Source: an uncultured Lachnospiraceae bacterium
Lineage (GTDB): Bacteria; Bacillota; Clostridia; Lachnospirales; Lachnospiraceae
NCBI GenBank assembly: GCA_910577065.1
Contig: CAJTLD010000147.1
Location: 1 to 6,080, forward strand
DNA length: 6,080 nucleotides
Reading direction: 5' to 3'
This document shows, one piece after another, positions 5,418 to 6,080 of the stretch; positions within the stretch are counted from its first letter, which is position 1; every line of letters starts with the position of its first letter. The translations under genes and the position numbers were made by a program. The notes under the pieces were generated by a model. That model searched no databases and had not been told where the DNA came from. It saw only the letters and a program-made list of their open reading frames with translations.

Positions 5418-5452
5418 CGTTACTGTGAATGCCATGGGTGTGAATAGTAACG
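5418..5452. repeat. Interrupted palindrome sharing an arm with window start
   Basis: CGTTACT (5418-5424) and AGTAACG (5446-5452) are perfect inverted repeats around CCATGG (5432-5437), itself palindromic. The whole reads as an imperfect palindrome of about 35 bases. The right arm (5435-5451) matches bases 1-17 of the window with one difference. No T-run follows, so it is not a terminator. The most economical reading is a short interspersed palindromic repeat in intergenic DNA, but two copies are too few to prove that. Confidence 0.5.
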
Positions 5453-5484
5453 GCAGAGGCCCAGGCATGATTTAGAATTTGTAG

Positions 5485-5513
5485 TGGCAATCGTCTCCAA
5501 AGTATGATACAAT
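5485..5513 (+). promoter_or_regulatory. Probable promoter of the degV-family gene
   Basis: TACAAT (5508-5513), preceded by TG at 5505-5506, makes an extended -10. A poor -35 (TGGCAA, 5485-5490) lies 17 bases upstream. An overlapping alternative is TATGAT (5503-5508) with TTGTAG (5479-5484) at 18 bases. Either would start transcription about 25-35 bases before the ATG at 5546. Confidence 0.55.
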
Positions 5514-5545
5514 CAGACTGCCATGAACGAAACAGGAGGGATTTG

Positions 5546-6080
5546 ATGGGAAAAGTCGCGATTATTTCAGACAGTAACAGCGGTATAATACAAAAGCAGG
5601 CGAAAGAACTTGGCGTCCACATATTGCCGATGCCATTTTTTATTGATGATGAAACCTATTATGAGGATATAAACCTGACGCAGGAGCAGTTTTACCAGAA
5701 GTTAAAAGACGGGTGTGATATTTCCACTTCCATGCCTTCCGTGGGAAGCGTTACCGATTTGTGGGATGAGCTTTTGCAGGAATACGATGAAATTGTGCAT
5801 ATACCAATGTCGAGCGGGCTAAGCAGTTCCTGTGAGACGGCGCTTATGCTGGCGCAGGATTACGAAGGCAAAGTTTTTGTGGTGAATAACCAGAGGATTT
5901 CCGTAACGCAGAAGCAGTCGGTTCTCGACGCGCTCGCTCTGTCAAAGCAGGGGCGTACGGCGTCAGAAATCAAAGATATTCTGGAGAGGGAGAAATGGGA
6001 ATCCTCTATTTATATTATGGTAGATACCCTGACATATTTAAAGAAGGGCGGCAGGATTACCCCGGCTGCAGCGGCGCTTG
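5546..6080 (+). CDS. DegV family protein (fatty-acid binding), 3' end missing
   Basis: The frame stays open from 5546 to the window edge, giving 178 residues of a family usually about 280 long, so roughly the last third is missing. DegV/FakB-type proteins bind a fatty acid, and FakB members present it to the kinase FakA for phospholipid synthesis. Visible family motifs are SDSNSG (8-13), TSMPSVG (61-67, the TSxPS motif), IPMSSGLSSS (86-95, the SSG binding motif) and VDTLTYLKKGGRITPAA (159-175). The ATG follows AGGAGGG (5534-5540) at 5-base spacing and gives the canonical start MGKVAIISDS. It has a probable promoter of its own at 5485-5513 and is separated from groEL by a terminator. No fakA homologue is visible, so whether it acts as a true FakB is open. 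Confidence 0.93.
   Translation, partial: MGKVAIISDSNSGIIQKQAKELGVHILPMPFFIDDETYYEDINLTQEQFYQKLKDGCDISTSMPSVGSVTDLWDELLQEYDEIVHIPMSSGLSSSCETALMLAQDYEGKVFVVNNQRISVTQKQSVLDALALSKQGRTASEIKDILEREKWESSIYIMVDTLTYLKKGGRITPAAAAL

Noticed and set aside
5220..5622. Two - strand open frames across the groEL-degV gap
   Set aside because: They run through the groEL terminator, the palindrome and the degV promoter, have no family resemblance, and include the antisense of groEL and degV coding DNA.
1..6080. Search for an undescribed system: CRISPR arrays, toxin-antitoxin pairs, retrons, phage or transposon genes, clustered unknown genes
   Set aside because: No regular repeat-spacer array, reverse transcriptase, integrase or transposase motif is visible. 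All but one gene belong to familiar housekeeping families on one strand with uniform promoters and terminators.

Overview
The window reads as ordinary chromosomal DNA from a low-to-mid GC Firmicute, most likely a Clostridia member of the Lachnospiraceae type. This is inferred from the strong AGGAGG-type ribosome binding sites, consensus sigma-A promoters (several with an extended -10), a perfect CIRCE operator in front of groES-groEL, a PPi-type phosphofructokinase, a DegV-family protein and a short basic S21. Every gene lies on the + strand, and I found no supportable gene on the - strand.

Layout. (1) 1-405: rpsU (S21) as a single-gene unit with its own promoter, a leader hairpin abutting the ribosome binding site, and a strong intrinsic terminator. 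(2) 431-1797: a single-gene unit for a probable pyrophosphate-dependent phosphofructokinase, also closed by a strong terminator. (3) 1815-2198: an 85-residue two-helix membrane protein of unknown function with its own promoter. (4) 2120-3003: a Cof-type HAD phosphatase. Its perfect-consensus promoter overlaps the end of the membrane protein gene, and a hairpin with a T-run lies in its leader. (5) 3004-3344: a gene-free stretch whose second half is a purine/A-rich segment with A-tracts about every 10 bases, leading into the groE promoter and CIRCE. (6) 3345-5342: groES-groEL operon with terminator. (7) 5343-5545: gene-free stretch with overlapping hairpins and an interrupted palindrome, one arm of which also occurs at the very start of the window. 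(8) 5546-6080: the 5' part of a degV-family gene that runs off the end.

The genes do not form one pathway. Each is a short transcription unit with a housekeeping role: translation (rpsU), glycolysis (pfp), phosphate-ester hydrolysis (HAD), protein folding under heat-shock control (groESL) and fatty-acid binding (DegV). I found no mobile element, CRISPR array, defence locus, tRNA or rRNA, and no convincing undescribed system. What merits a second look is in the non-coding DNA (curved DNA before groE, the leader hairpin of the HAD gene, the repeat shared by the two ends) and the unrecognised small membrane protein.
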